Assembly (NCBI GenBank): GCA_002917075.1
Contig: NTMA01000057.1
Coordinates: forward strand, 124,001-188,000
DNA: 64,000 nucleotides
Source of the DNA: Hawksworthiomyces lignivorus
Lineage: Eukaryota; Ascomycota; Sordariomycetes; Ophiostomatales; Ophiostomataceae
Reading direction: 5' to 3'
The translations under genes were made by a program, and so were the position numbers. Within the stretch, counting starts at the first letter, position 1. The number at the start of each line of letters is the position of its first letter. The notes beneath the pieces are model-generated. The model was given only the letters and a program-made list of their open reading frames with translations, had not been told where the DNA came from and searched no databases. Below are positions 53,155-62,526 of the stretch, in pieces.

Positions 53155-55386
53155 TTGGAGCAGAGGAGCGGTTGCGAACTTGCTCGGTTTTTACCTCCCA
53201 GACAGAAGTCCTTCTGCATCATGAATAATGGAACGGGGACGGATGCCTCGAGCCCAGAGGCGCCGCCGCAATCCCTGCAGCGGAGGGCTCCGCGAGGCGA
53301 GCGGTCCTGCGACACATGCCGCAAGCGGAAGCTAAAGTGCGTGCGGGAGCAGGATCAGGAGAGGTGTGTCCTGTGCTCCTTTCACAAGCGGGAATGCACC
53401 TACTTGGATGAGCCGCAGCGGAGGCCAAGGAAGCGGGCTGGAAGCGGCGAAATAGACAACGGGCCCGGCGGCGACACATTGCTCGCCGAAGAATCGTGCG
53501 TCTGTTCTCTCTGTATAGGTTTCTTTTCTCTGAGAACTGTGCACCAGTCTCTGCATGTCTATATAGCTGCTGACCTCGGTATATGCAGTTCCAAGAAAAA
53601 GCGGGCGCGGGCGGCGCCAGTACGTCCCGAGAGCACTATAGTCCGGGACGTCCCCCCCCCTAGCAATTCCCTTCTGGGCCGGACACTTGGCCTTCATCCA
53701 ACTACGCACTTCAAGTATATCGGGCCTGGCTCGCTGCACGAAGACATGCTTCTAGATTTTATCAACCCTTCATTTCAGTATTACAATGAGACCGACGTCT
53801 CTAAATTCATACGGGTCGCCGACACGGCGACGTTTATCTCACGACCCGATAGCACAACACTCTTCAGCGCCGAGACGGATGAAGAGAGCGATACAGTCGA
53901 GAGGATCGTCGGTTCGCATGGTCCGGCGCTGGTAGACCTGTACTTTCGTATCGTGCATCCGAGCTATCCCATCCTGCACAAGGGCGTGTTCCTCGAGAGC
54001 TATGCGCGCAGCCACAAGGAGTTCCTGCCGTCGCTGCTCGCGGCCGTCTACCTGCTCGCCATGGACTGGTGGGACTACGACCAGGAGCTCTCGGGCGAGG
54101 CCAAGCCCAATGGCGACGCCCTGGTCAAGGTGGCCATGCGGGGGCTGACGGTCGCGACCCACCGGCCCAAGCTGTCCACCGTCCAGGCGTGCTTGCTGCT
54201 GCTGCAGCGGTCAGGCGGCGACTCTTGGGTGCTGACGAGCCAGCTGGTCGCGGTCGCCGAGGAGCTGGGCCTGCACATCGACTGCATGGCGTGGAACGTG
54301 CCGGCCTGGGAAAAGGGGCTGCGGCGGCGGCTGGCCTGGGCGGTTTTTATGCAGGACAAGTGGAGCTCGCTCATCTACGGGCGGCCGTCGCACATCCAGG
54401 CGGCGCACTGGCGGGTGCCGCGGCTGTCGCTAGACGACTTCTCGGAGTCGGCGGCGGACCAGAACGAGAAGGAGGGCAGCGCGGAGATCGAAAAAGGCCG
54501 CCTGCTCTTCATCCACCTAGCGCGCCTCACCGAGGTCATGGCCGAAGCCTTGACCACCTTTTACAGCCACGACCCGGCGCGCTACCTCGAGTTCTCCGCC
54601 CTCGGCGGCATGCACACCATCGAGCTGGTCAAGTCCGTCGCCGTGCGCCTCAAGGACTGGGCAACCAACCTGCCGTCGTGCCTGCGCATGGAGGAGGTCC
54701 AGACGCGCAAGCTCTGCTCCAATGGCTACCTGCACCTGTCCTACTTTGTCACCGAGATCATGATCTACCGCTGCATCGTCCGCAGCCTCGCACGCCAGCG
54801 CGCGCAGCCGCCGCTCTTGGACGTCTGCCGCGAGGCCGCCAAGGCGCGCCTGCTGCACGTCATGAGCTTTGTCGAGGCCCTGCGGCCTGAGCACCTCCAA
54901 TCGTTCTGGTGGTTCGCCTCGGCCAAGTCGCTCGCCTACATCCGCACCTACGCATCCCTGCTCTGGGCGACCAGCAGCGGCAAGGAGGAGGCCGAGTTCT
55001 ACCGGCAGAAGCTTGAGGAGTTCCGCTGGAGCCTCAAGGTCCGGGCAAAGGGCGTCGCCTTCGTCACCGGCGCGCTGCGGGAGATGGGAGAGACCCTGGA
55101 AGACATCGACATGAGCAGGCCGCCATTCGAGCAGCTGGATCAGCAGTCGCAGGAGAGCGCACCAGATCACGGCCTGGCCGGAAGTCGTGTCTCTTCTCAT
55201 CTTCTCACTGTTGCAGCTCCCATTGGCGTGGATAGAGGCCTTGGTGGCGACCACGCAGAGATCCAAGAAGCAATTCTGCAGACAACGCCAGAATTCTTAT
55301 CAGATCTTGGCATATCGTCTACGGAGGCCTTTTTTGCCGATATCAACAGTCTTAATCTTTTCGAGTTGGATACCCCTCCTCTGTAG
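53155..55386 (+). CDS. Zn2Cys6 transcription factor
   Basis: The open frame of 743 codons contains a probable in-frame intron at 53496-53588 (93 bases, donor GTGCGT, acceptor ATGCAG), whose removal links EES to SKKKRARAAPV; the product is then 712 residues. Translation may start at 53155 or at the second ATG, 53221 (context ATCATGA). The zinc cluster is CDTCRKRKLKC with C-x2-C-x6-C, followed by basic RRPRKRAG. The middle domain reads LYFRIVHPSYPILHKGVF, TVQACLLLLQRSGGDSWVL, ELGLHIDCMAWNVPAWEKG and RRRLAWAVFMQDKW. Relatives include acetamidase-type and cutinase regulators. It lies upstream of the isochorismatase-amidase fusion on the opposite strand, a plausible target. Confidence 0.9.
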   Translation: MEQRSGCELARFLPPRQKSFCIMNNGTGTDASSPEAPPQSLQRRAPRGERSCDTCRKRKLKCVREQDQERCVLCSFHKRECTYLDEPQRRPRKRAGSGEIDNGPGGDTLLAEESCVCSLCIGFFSLRTVHQSLHVYIAADLGICSSKKKRARAAPVRPESTIVRDVPPPSNSLLGRTLGLHPTTHFKYIGPGSLHEDMLLDFINPSFQYYNETDVSKFIRVADTATFISRPDSTTLFSAETDEESDTVERIVGSHGPALVDLYFRIVHPSYPILHKGVFLESYARSHKEFLPSLLAAVYLLAMDWWDYDQELSGEAKPNGDALVKVAMRGLTVATHRPKLSTVQACLLLLQRSGGDSWVLTSQLVAVAEELGLHIDCMAWNVPAWEKGLRRRLAWAVFMQDKWSSLIYGRPSHIQAAHWRVPRLSLDDFSESAADQNEKEGSAEIEKGRLLFIHLARLTEVMAEALTTFYSHDPARYLEFSALGGMHTIELVKSVAVRLKDWATNLPSCLRMEEVQTRKLCSNGYLHLSYFVTEIMIYRCIVRSLARQRAQPPLLDVCREAAKARLLHVMSFVEALRPEHLQSFWWFASAKSLAYIRTYASLLWATSSGKEEAEFYRQKLEEFRWSLKVRAKGVAFVTGALREMGETLEDIDMSRPPFEQLDQQSQESAPDHGLAGSRVSSHLLTVAAPIGVDRGLGGDHAEIQEAILQTTPEFLSDLGISSTEAFFADINSLNLFELDTPPL

Positions 55387-56289
55387 CTTATGGAAAACCG
55401 GGTATGAGTGTATGATTTTCTGCTGTCAATGTCTTATTATCGTTGGCTATATAGATCTGTGACTTCGGTTGTTTCCAAGGTCAAGAATGGTCGAAAAGTG
55501 ATAGTTACTTTCTATGGAATATATCGTCCACTGTCTCGGCAATGCCTTTTCTACAAAAGGACCACCCTTGCTTTAATGCTCCTAGATTTCCATGCGTACG
55601 GTTGATGCTACCCCCATTCTGAGGCACCTAAAACCAGTAGTGTGGATTTGTGACGGCCCTCGGACTACAGCGATCCGCCAGATCTAGACAGGCTCGCTTG
55701 TACTATGTGGACATGGTTGCTTATTCTGGGCTTAGCTAGCACTTATGTGGTTGAACAAAAAAAAGCACGCCAAAGTTGCCGTCATGGTCCGGCTCGTAAT
55801 GGGTAGTGCTAGCAGGGGCTGTGAGGCGACGAATGCTGCTAGAGTCGGAAAGTAACCATCAATGCCCCTAGCACTGTAGAACCCCATGGCCCGACTGATC
55901 AAGTGTATCCGTTTGAAAATCGATGCTTACATCCCTAACGTTTTGGTCATAGCTGAGACTAGTCATTTTCCCGTATTGACAGACAAACTTTAATCGAGAG
56001 CACATCTTTTCCGTACAAGGAAACATCCCAAGAGCACCTCTTTGCTAACATTTACAGGCCCTTGGCAGATTCTGTAAGTCACACAGCATTACTAGTAAAA
56101 TGGATAATGAGGAACTCGATAGAGCTAGAAGGATGGACAACGTAATAATGTACAAAAATAACTAGACTATTATGAACCGACCAGAACCTAAACTACCTTG
56201 GTATGCCCTAATAGATGAATCGCAAATATCGCCTGTGGCCTCATGGATTAACTCTCCACAATACTGAGGGTCCTCACTTAGACATACGT
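55387..56289. other. convergent intergenic region
   Basis: About 900 bases between the converging regulator and fusion-hydrolase genes; no gene or repeat recognised. Confidence 0.45.
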
Positions 56290-58449
56290 CTATTTCTTGC
56301 TCGCCTGCAGCTCACGTTCAAACTCCGTAGCAATGTCAAAGAGAAGCCCATCCATGCCCGAAGCACAAACGAAGCAAACTCCAAATGGCATTCCTCCCTC
56401 CACAAAGCCGGCGGGAACGCTCATCGCGCAGAGGTCCAACACATTGCCAAAATGCGTAAACGTACCCAGCTTAGCATTGAGTCTGATTGGATCTGCGTTC
56501 ATTTCAGCAATTGTAGGGTGAAAGGGGGTGGTGGGCACAACGAGCACGTCAATGCCACCGCCTTCTTTGGACATGAGCTGGGCTGCCTGGCGGGTCACTT
56601 CGGCCTGTATTAATTTGTCCGAGAACACATCCCAAGGCTTCGCTTCTCGGTCAAGAACTTGCTGATAGAGCTCCTTTGTCACCGGATGGAAGCGCTCAAT
56701 GTTAGAAATGATAAAATCTTTGCCGATGCACGCTATCCGCTCGTTGACGAGGCTGCCGTTGTAGAGCAAGTCGGTGGCGGCCTCAAATGGTCTGTACGCC
56801 TCTTTATCGAGCGACCTCACCTTGCCGCCAATCTTCTCAAGAACCTTGAGCGCGGATTGGAACGCTGCGCCGAACTCCTTGGTGCAGACTTCGAGCTCTG
56901 CCGCCGGGGGGATAGCACACGTAAAACCACCTTCCCGCAGCCCTCTGTAGTCAGCCAGCGTGAGTGGCAGCGAGCTGGGGGCTTTGGCGAATGCGTCTTC
57001 GGGGTCAAACTGATCGACCACATACCAGACTTTCCGCGTATCTTCCGCCGTTTGGGCAAAAATAGTCGCGGTATCCAGGGTCCGGCAGCAGGGCACAATG
57101 CCTCTGTACGAAAGCGTCCCTTTCGTGGGCTTGTATCCAATGATGCCGTTGAGTGCACCCGGAACTCGGCCACTCCCCGCAGTATCCGTGGCGAGCGAGA
57201 AGGACACGAGATGCGCGCCGGTAACAACAGACGCTCCAGACGACGAGCCGCCGGAGATATACTTGCCGCCTCCGAATACGCTAGACGATACGCCATAAGG
57301 AGACCGGCATCCGCTCAAACCCGTAGCAAGCTGGTCCATGTTAGTCTTGCCGATAAGCAGAGCTCCGGCATTCATGGCCGCTGCCGCGATCGGGGCCGTG
57401 ACAGTTGGGGTATATGTGTAGTCAGGGCTGCCACATGTCGTGGGCATGCCGGCAATGTCGTAGCTGTCCTTGACGGAGAACGGAACGCCATACAGAGGAG
57501 GCAGATCTTCTCTACTCACGTCGGCGTACTTTTTTTCCAGAGCCCGCGCTTCTTCAAGCACATCTGATTGCGGCCGCAAAAGGATCCAGGCATTCGGGTT
57601 CTCGCGCTCGTATGCTTCGATTCGCTTATAGACGCTCGTGATGACATCCACAGGAGAGAGGGCCGACGACTTGTAATAAGATTCTAGCGTCGTGAGATCA
57701 ACCGTCTTCTCGTCCCAGGCTGGCGGCGGTGTAGGTGGAATCTCCGGTTTGGCAGATTTTGCGTGAGCGACGAGCTCAGCGCTGCCCGCTGCGAAACCAA
57801 AGAGACCGTCGAAGGAGACAAACATGTCGATGGATGTCTTGACAAAGTCAGCGTTAAATCCGCCAGTGCAGTCCTCCAGGATGCAACACTGGAAGCCGCG
57901 GTCGCTGGCCTCCCGCGCAGTCCCCGTGACACAGCATTCTGTGGTGACGCCGCAGAAGATGAGATGCGTCACGCCCCGCGCCATGAGCTTGCGGTGCAGG
58001 TCTGTGGCCCAAAACGAACCCTTGCCTGGCTTGTCAATAACGACCTCACCTGGCCGCGGCCGCAGCTCGTCCACAATGTCGTGGCCATACTCCCCGCGAA
58101 CCAGGAGCCGCCCCATGGGCCCCTTGTCGCCGATACCCGCCGTGTGATGGGTGTTGGGCGCATTCAGCTGTCGATCACGCTTCGCTGCGCTAAGGTCGGT
58201 CAGATCTGGCCGATGGCCCTCGCGCGTATGCACAATGTGCAAGCCCAAGGCGCGTGCTGCGGCAAGAGCAGGCTGCGTCGCCGGTACAACCGACCGGACG
58301 CTTGCGAAAACTTCTGGCGAGCCGCATTGGATGGCACCGAAGCCACCCGGGTCCACAAAGTCTCGTTGAATGTCTATGAGAACAAATGCCGTACGGGCAG
58401 GCACAAAGCTATAAGCATACGGGCGGGCAGAAGCAAGTTCGAGAGCCAT
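56290..58449 (-). CDS. isochorismatase-type cysteine hydrolase fused to allophanate-hydrolase-like amidase
   Basis: Single exon, 719 residues, two complete enzymes. Residues 1-~235: isochorismatase-like hydrolase with aspartate in LIDIQRDF (D26), lysine in VIDKPGKGSFW and the nucleophile in CGVTTECCVTG. Residues ~250-719: amidase-signature enzyme with lysine in YGVPFSVKDSYDIAGMPTT and serines in SGGSSSGASV. GKTNMDQLATGLSGCRSPYG and LATDTAGSGRVPGALNGIIG closely match allophanate hydrolases (AtzF/DUR1,2 amidase part). Biuret hydrolases belong to the first family and produce allophanate, the substrate of the second. A one-protein route from biuret or a similar ureido compound to ammonia and CO2 is therefore attractive but inferred. 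Both catalytic sets appear intact. The C-terminal allophanate-hydrolase domain of AtzF seems absent. Confidence 0.9.
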   Translation of the reverse strand: MALELASARPYAYSFVPARTAFVLIDIQRDFVDPGGFGAIQCGSPEVFASVRSVVPATQPALAAARALGLHIVHTREGHRPDLTDLSAAKRDRQLNAPNTHHTAGIGDKGPMGRLLVRGEYGHDIVDELRPRPGEVVIDKPGKGSFWATDLHRKLMARGVTHLIFCGVTTECCVTGTAREASDRGFQCCILEDCTGGFNADFVKTSIDMFVSFDGLFGFAAGSAELVAHAKSAKPEIPPTPPPAWDEKTVDLTTLESYYKSSALSPVDVITSVYKRIEAYERENPNAWILLRPQSDVLEEARALEKKYADVSREDLPPLYGVPFSVKDSYDIAGMPTTCGSPDYTYTPTVTAPIAAAAMNAGALLIGKTNMDQLATGLSGCRSPYGVSSSVFGGGKYISGGSSSGASVVTGAHLVSFSLATDTAGSGRVPGALNGIIGYKPTKGTLSYRGIVPCCRTLDTATIFAQTAEDTRKVWYVVDQFDPEDAFAKAPSSLPLTLADYRGLREGGFTCAIPPAAELEVCTKEFGAAFQSALKVLEKIGGKVRSLDKEAYRPFEAATDLLYNGSLVNERIACIGKDFIISNIERFHPVTKELYQQVLDREAKPWDVFSDKLIQAEVTRQAAQLMSKEGGGIDVLVVPTTPFHPTIAEMNADPIRLNAKLGTFTHFGNVLDLCAMSVPAGFVEGGMPFGVCFVCASGMDGLLFDIATEFERELQASKK

Positions 58450-60288
58450 GGTTGAGTTGATTTCAGTTGTTGCGGGCGAGAGAAAGGGTGATTTGACAAC
58501 TACAGAGGCATACCATGCAACGACGCATCCAACTTTGACTGTTCCAATGAAAGTATTTATTGTGTTTCTAGCTATCCAACTACGAAATGGAAAAGCAAAG
58601 ATTTTGTGTCCTTATTTCAAATGCTAGTGGCTTACCAGACAATGCTCCGACGGTTGATATAAGCCATCGTTTCCAAATTCTCGCACCGGCGGCACACCCT
58701 TATGCCGTCGGAACCAGCCGTGTATTCTACGTTCTTATCGTCTTTAGCTTCTGCACTTTACTACTTATCGCTCTACCAATATTTATTTCGCCCAGCCTTA
58801 GTTGTGGTCGCGGTTGTGCCATCGGGCTGTACCCACTGATAAGCCATTGCCCAATCCCAGAAAAGCTAAGTCAAAAGATAACGTCAAACGATCAATAATG
58901 TATGAGCAGAGTATTCCTTTTGCACCCTAGATTTCGGTGGCTAAACTAAGTAGCAAGCGATCCAGCCAATCACAGAACTAATATGAGATAATGTACCCAA
59001 TAATATAGTAGAATTTGCTGTAAAGTGGACCTTGTGATTTGACCAAAATACCTAAAAATCATCACCAGAATCAGCTGAAGTCTAATAGGTAGACTTCCTT
59101 CCTATTGGGTAGTTTTAGTATTGATTTGATGTAGTAAATCAATTGTTTAATTATTTGTTAACAATTTCAAGACCAGAACGCCAGACGAACTTCCATCTCC
59201 CGATCCATTTCCCGATCCGCCTCTTGATCCGCCTCTCGATCCACCCTTTTAACTTTCCTATCTCCAGTTTTCTTCTCGGCCGTGATACAATATTATGGAA
59301 GGGGTTGAGTTTGGCTTTAAATCATTGGCAAAGATAATGGTTCCGTAATTTCACGATCTCAACCAAAGAGACAACAGAAACTGTGATGTAGCTCCGCTTG
59401 GACAGCCTGGGCTCTTGTTGTTCACCCTTATTCCACAAATGATTACAAAGAGTCCGCTGCATTTTATTACCTTTTGAAGGGACCAGTCGTATATGCATCT
59501 TCTGACGATGCAAATGTCTAGTCCAAAACTGTGCTAAGTTCTATCGTCAAAGTACAAAACGTCAAAAAGACTGGATATTTATTATAAGTTGGGAGGCGCT
59601 GCTGCGACGACATGTAGACATAACAGCCCAATATTCTATCCGAATCTATTTATTAAATTTTCCTTATTTAATATATTCCTGTGCTGCACCTGCTTCGACC
59701 TGCTTAGCGGGTGAGTTCTAGGCTGTTTTTGTAGTACAGGTAATTGCAAATTTTTGCTTTTAATAAGACTTAAAAGAATAAATTCTACATAAATTTTTTA
59801 ATTTTACAAAATTTCACTTTAGTCTATGCTTTGTCTTTTTTATATACTCATATAAAATTCGAAGGCAAAGTATTCAAATTATTTTATCTTACTAGCTCGT
59901 TTACCGACGCCAGAATTAAAAGATTTCATTCCGATAATACGTACCAGACCACCGGGCCGAATGTACAAATATGTAAAGGAATTGCACTCCCTACCTATAT
60001 AAGCCTTGGTGTGGGAGGTCTCTCGGATAAATATACTAAACGTTCATATACTGGGATGTCCATTACCTAATCCTCGCACTCAGCTGAATTCTGGCTTTGA
60101 CTTCTCCACCCGGTAAGGGGTGGAGAATTTGCGCAGCTATATTTCAGTACCAGATCTCAGAATCGCTATCTTTATTATGAGAGAGGCGTGGCGGTCGTGT
60201 CTTGCGATGTGCCCGCGAGAAGAAGGGCAGCCTTTTCAGCGAGTATCACAAACCTGACATTGATCACCCCAAAGTGAGAGATTTCCTG
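58450..60288. other. AT-rich gene-poor region
   Basis: About 1.8 kb. Includes the promoter of the fusion hydrolase and the 12-bp minisatellite near 59.2 kb. Sequence around 59640-59900 is very AT-rich and may be a decayed repeat. An open frame at 58587-58898 with one hydrophobic stretch has no other support. Confidence 0.45.
59198..59245. repeat. 12-bp minisatellite, four units
   Basis: Four contiguous 12-mers of the form TCYYGATCCRYY at 59198-59209, 59210-59221, 59222-59233 and 59234-59245. Differences between units are transitions only. Confidence 0.85.
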
Positions 60289-61250
60289 CTATAGCGCCAG
60301 GATGCCTCCCAGGGCGAGAGCAAGGCAGCACGCGACGGCGACGCTCAGATTTCTCTCATGGCCATGCGCACGCCTGGCTGTGCTCGTCTTTGAGGCGGAC
60401 GCCGACGCAGCAGTGGACCCCGCTGCTGCCGCCGTGTCAGACGCCTGGTGGACCAAGAGGAACATGACGCTGACGTCTACACCGATGTACGAGGCCGCAA
60501 CCGAGGGCGCGAAGGAGGTCGTGGTGGTCTGCACGGGGAATGTCCCTGTGATCGTCTCCATCTCTCCGGTAACCGTTTTTCCGGCAATGGTCCACGTGCC
60601 AGAGACGAAGCCTATGTCAACGTCTGGGATGTACGCATAGCAGCCGCCAGTCGGCGTGTAGATGGAGCTCGGAAGCGTGGAATAACAACCACCACCGACG
60701 TTTGTATAGGAGCTAGGGGAAGAGGGGGAAAGGGGGACTCTGTCAGCTCTCCGTGCCGCATGGCATTGCGTAGATTGTCAGAAGCGGCGCACCTGGGGCA
60801 ACACAAGTAGGCCGTCTCGCCCGGGTCCAGGGCTGTCACAAAAATGTCGAACCCGGGCTGGTCCAACACGCCGGTGGTCGGGATATAGTAAGAAAACACA
60901 TCGAACGCCCCTGAGACGCTGGTCGACGTCGGATTAATCTTGGCGGCTCCGCCGACGGTGGTCCAGCCGGCGGGGCAAAAGAGGCCCGGGGAATGGTATA
61001 CGATAATATCGCCGGCGGTGGGATTGCTTCCATCTGCAGACCTGATGATCGACTGAAGAGCAGAGCCTTCGGGGTTGCAATCTGCCGGCGGCACAACGCC
61101 ACAATTCTCTTCATACTGGATGTCGTACGGGTAAGTAGCAAGGCCAATCTCGATGTCAAGCGTAGTGCACGACGTCGGCGCCGTGAATGTCGTTGTCAGC
61201 GGACCATTGTTGATCAAGCTGACTCCGGAGAGGGAAGTTGCTGTCGGCAT
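60289..61250 (-). CDS. Ser/Thr-rich surface protein with C-terminal hydrophobic anchor
   Basis: Two exons, 61250-60793 and 60712-60289, 80-base intron; 293 residues. It reads TSLSGVSLINNGPLTTTFTA near the start, then LFCPAGWTTVGGA, ALDPGETAYLCCP, GGCYSTLP and TGGCYAYVP, alternating with Ser/Thr-rich stretches; the last ~20 residues are hydrophobic, AVACCLALALGGILAL, suiting a GPI signal or a membrane anchor. I recognise the pattern from uncharacterised ascomycete proteins with paired cysteines, function unknown. No N-terminal signal peptide is evident from this start, so either the start lies in a further upstream exon or the C-terminal helix alone anchors the protein. Most likely cell-surface. 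Confidence 0.75.
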
Positions 61251-62526
61251 AATTACGTGCTATAAATTAGCGACTCTACATAAGCTCAAAAAAAAAAAAA
61301 ACAGCCGACGCTGAGACGACAAACGGGTGACAACTGGGGGAACTGCACGAGCGCCGAGACCCAACTTATATGCCCAGGAACACATTCAGCTACGGGGTTT
61401 TGTGGATGTACGAGGTCAGGCCATGATAGATTTGCTCTGGTCCAATGTGAATATCGCACACATCTCATTGGAAACAACCCTGGAGCCATTCTTTTGCTTC
61501 CTTCGACAAGGTTTCTTGCTGCGAAAAAGGTGTCCTAGGCCGGTTCCCTTGCGGCCTCATTCCGGAACCAGCCTTGGGATACTGGCAAAGACACATGCAG
61601 AGTCCTTTTTCGCGTTAGCTTCGCATCATCGTATTGTTCGTATTGTCTGTTCCTGTCTGGTTTGCTAACCCTGCACGTCTGATTAGCGGGACCCTGAGAA
61701 GACACTGATAAGGGACGGAATCCTTTGCTGGGGTTTCCAAACTGGATGGCCCAAGGAACCTAACAGAACTTGCAGGCAATAGAGGTAACACGTTCCGACG
61801 CTCGAGAACTCTGTGCACATTATGCGTATCCACTACTGAGCTATATTCACGTTCTCGGCAATGAGGGTCAACAGGGCGGTGCATCAGCGGCTGTGTGACT
61901 CGAGGTATTATATATTAAGTTAACAAAAACCATAAATTCCTTCGCTGAAACCGTAAATGAAAGAGAGAACACCTTTAATGGCTCGGAAACTAGACAGCAG
62001 CACAGTGGGTTTTGCCCGGATGGTTCCGCTAGATTTGGCGTTTATTAGCCAGGGACTGGCTAATAAAAGACAATGAAACCTGACTAGAAAAGCGGCGACC
62101 CGCGCTACTTAAAAGCGGCGGCAAGAACAGCACTTTCTCGCTTTAACCTGTAAAAAGCATCTTGGTTGCCGGATTTTTGTTGCTTTTTACTACCTATTAC
62201 TCTTATATAAAAAAAAAAAACTTTTTGGCTTTTTTAATAGATAGACTTAAGCAGGTATCTTCAAATATAGGATCTCACTCTACCGGTTGACCGTTGGTCT
62301 ATTAGAACTTGGAATAACTAACTACCTATGTAGTTAATGATAACGTGGAAATTGTTTCACAAATCAAACCGAAATCTTCTAGAGAACACCAGGACGCAGC
62401 TAAATAAGCGCTATATATTAGCGCAGCCTTCTTAAACCTTTGAGGGAGGACAAATCTGAATCAAACTTAATAGTGTTCCACCCATTGGCCTGAGAGACGA
62501 ATCACAATGAGGCACTATGCAGTGTC
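61251..62526. other. AT-rich intergenic region
   Basis: About 1.3 kb with A/T runs near 61289 and 62210. No gene supported; possibly decayed repeat DNA around 61990-62480. Confidence 0.45.

Noticed and set aside
54069..54890. 273-codon open frame overlapping the regulator at 53155-55386
   Set aside because: Alternative-frame shadow of GC-rich coding DNA, dominated by Ala/Arg/Gly.
58587..58898. 103-codon open frame with one transmembrane-like stretch
   Set aside because: Isolated, low coding character in AT-rich promoter DNA of the fusion hydrolase.
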